This document shows, in pieces, positions 4,808 to 5,647 of a DNA stretch of 5,647 nt (its first letter is position 1; each line of letters starts with the position of its first letter). A program made the position numbers and the translations under genes. The stretch is from contig JAFGOL010000083.1 of NCBI GenBank assembly GCA_016926495.1, positions 1 through 5,647 of the forward strand. Direction: 5' to 3'. The DNA is from Oligoflexia bacterium. Lineage in GTDB: Bacteria; Bdellovibrionota; JAFGOL01. The notes beneath the pieces are model-generated. The model was not told the DNA's origin, did not search any database, and worked only from the letters and a program-made list of their open reading frames with translations.

Positions 4808-5647
4808 ATGAGACTTAAAGGGAATAGAAAAATTCTGAAAAGGTATCTGGAACCGGCTGTAAAGGATTTTTTAAAAAACAGAATGGTCTTTATAGGCGGT
4901 CCCAGGCAAGTTGGTAAAACAACAATGTGTTTACAGTTTTTGAAGGAGCCGGATATTGATTCCCCGGCTTATCTTGACTGGGATAGTGTAGTATCACGAT
5001 CAAAAATAAAAAATGCCGAGTTGCCCGTTGATTACAAGGTACTGTGTTTTGATGAAGTTCATAAATACAAGCACTGGCGATCTTTGTTAAAGGGGTTTTA
5101 CGACACCAAAAGGAATAAACACAAGTTTCTGGTTACGGGTTCCGCAAGACTTGATCATTACAGAAAGGGAGGCGATTCCCTGCTTGGCAGGTACAGGTAT
5201 TTAAGGCTGCATCCCCTGTCTCTTTCAGAAATATCCTGTTTTGACAAAAAAAGTACGGAGTTGTTATTGACGATGGGAGGTTTTCCGGAGCCTTTTTTAA
5301 ACGGGACCGAGCGTAATTTGAAGTTATGGCACAGGGAAAGAAGTTACAGGATAATTAATGATGACATCAGGGATTTGGAGAGGGTTAAGGAAATAAGCCT
5401 TGTTGAGTTGCTCGCTGATGCAATTCCGTCCAGAGTAGGTTCTCCGTTGTCGTATAAAAATCTTGCGGAGGCTTTGGGCGTTCATCATGCTACGGTAAAG
5501 CAATGGGTTCAAATTCTGGATAATGTTTATTATTCTTTCCGTATATCTCCGTTTGGAGCGCCAAGGATCAGGGCTGTAAAAAAAGAACAGAAAATATATT
5601 TGTGGGACTGGAGTGTTATTGAAAATTCAGGGTATAAATTTGAAAAC
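4808..5647 (+). CDS. AAA-type ATPase of the ATPase/DUF4143 family (C-terminus cut by window edge)
   Basis: The plus strand is open for 280 codons to the window edge. The protein has Walker A GGPRQVGKTT (30-39), Walker B VLCFDEVHK (78-86), a sensor-type strand FLVTGSARLD (107-116), the family motif GDSLLGRYRYLRLHPLSLSE (122-141) and GGFPEPFL (157-164). A winged-helix-like segment follows (SYKNLAEALGVHHATVKQW at 215-233), then the start of the DUF4143 part (FRISPF at 244-249). Members are usually about 380-400 residues, so about 100 are missing. Their role is not established; they are often scattered in several copies in anaerobe and archaeal genomes, and a nuclease-like C-terminal fold has been proposed. 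No Shine-Dalgarno sequence precedes the ATG, no other in-frame ATG lies before the upstream stop at 4757, and palindromes flank the promoter. Nothing links it functionally to the divergent efflux operon. Confidence 0.93.
   Translation, partial: MRLKGNRKILKRYLEPAVKDFLKNRMVFIGGPRQVGKTTMCLQFLKEPDIDSPAYLDWDSVVSRSKIKNAELPVDYKVLCFDEVHKYKHWRSLLKGFYDTKRNKHKFLVTGSARLDHYRKGGDSLLGRYRYLRLHPLSLSEISCFDKKSTELLLTMGGFPEPFLNGTERNLKLWHRERSYRIINDDIRDLERVKEISLVELLADAIPSRVGSPLSYKNLAEALGVHHATVKQWVQILDNVYYSFRISPFGAPRIRAVKKEQKIYLWDWSVIENSGYKFEN

Noticed and set aside
5324..5512. 62-codon open frame on the minus strand
   Set aside because: It lies within the DUF4143-family ATPase coding region, with no ribosome site or domain.

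Overview
The window most likely comes from a diderm (Gram-negative-type) bacterium of moderate base composition. The evidence is a complete envelope-spanning efflux operon with an outer-membrane channel, a periplasmic adaptor and a MacB-type inner-membrane ABC protein, plus a periplasmic Spy/CpxP-type protein. No rRNA, tRNA or taxon-specific marker is present, so I cannot name a phylum. An uncultured or deep-branching anaerobic lineage is a guess only.

Positions 1-4633, all on the minus strand, hold one tightly packed operon that reads from right to left. In transcription order it encodes an ECF sigma factor, an 87-residue single-span membrane protein (probable anti-sigma factor), a Spy/CpxP/CnrX-like periplasmic protein rich in His and Met, a TolC-family outer-membrane protein, an HlyD/MacA-family adaptor, and a MacB-type fused ATPase-permease that runs off the left edge. 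Genes overlap by 4-26 bases or are separated by 10 bases, and several junctions look translationally coupled. A TGAAAC-N17-CGTC sequence lies just upstream of the sigma gene and fits an autoregulated ECF promoter.

Positions 4634-4807 form a divergent intergenic region. Besides the ECF-type promoter it holds two perfect inverted repeats that share the word ATGACTAT/ATAGTCAT. A candidate sigma70-type promoter overlaps the second repeat and points rightward.

Positions 4808-5647, on the plus strand, hold the first 280 codons of an AAA-type ATPase of the ATPase/DUF4143 family. The gene is cut by the right edge, has no visible Shine-Dalgarno sequence and is possibly leaderless.

The most interesting reading is that the left operon is a stimulus-responsive efflux system built like the Cnr/Ncc metal-resistance loci of Cupriavidus. 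Those loci contain a sigma factor, a small membrane anti-sigma factor, a periplasmic metal sensor, an outer-membrane channel and an adaptor, as here, but their RND pump is replaced in this window by a MacB-type ABC protein. The periplasmic protein would sense a metal or envelope stress and signal through the small membrane protein to release the sigma factor, which would then induce the whole operon. The gene content and order are visible in the sequence; the signalling model is inference.
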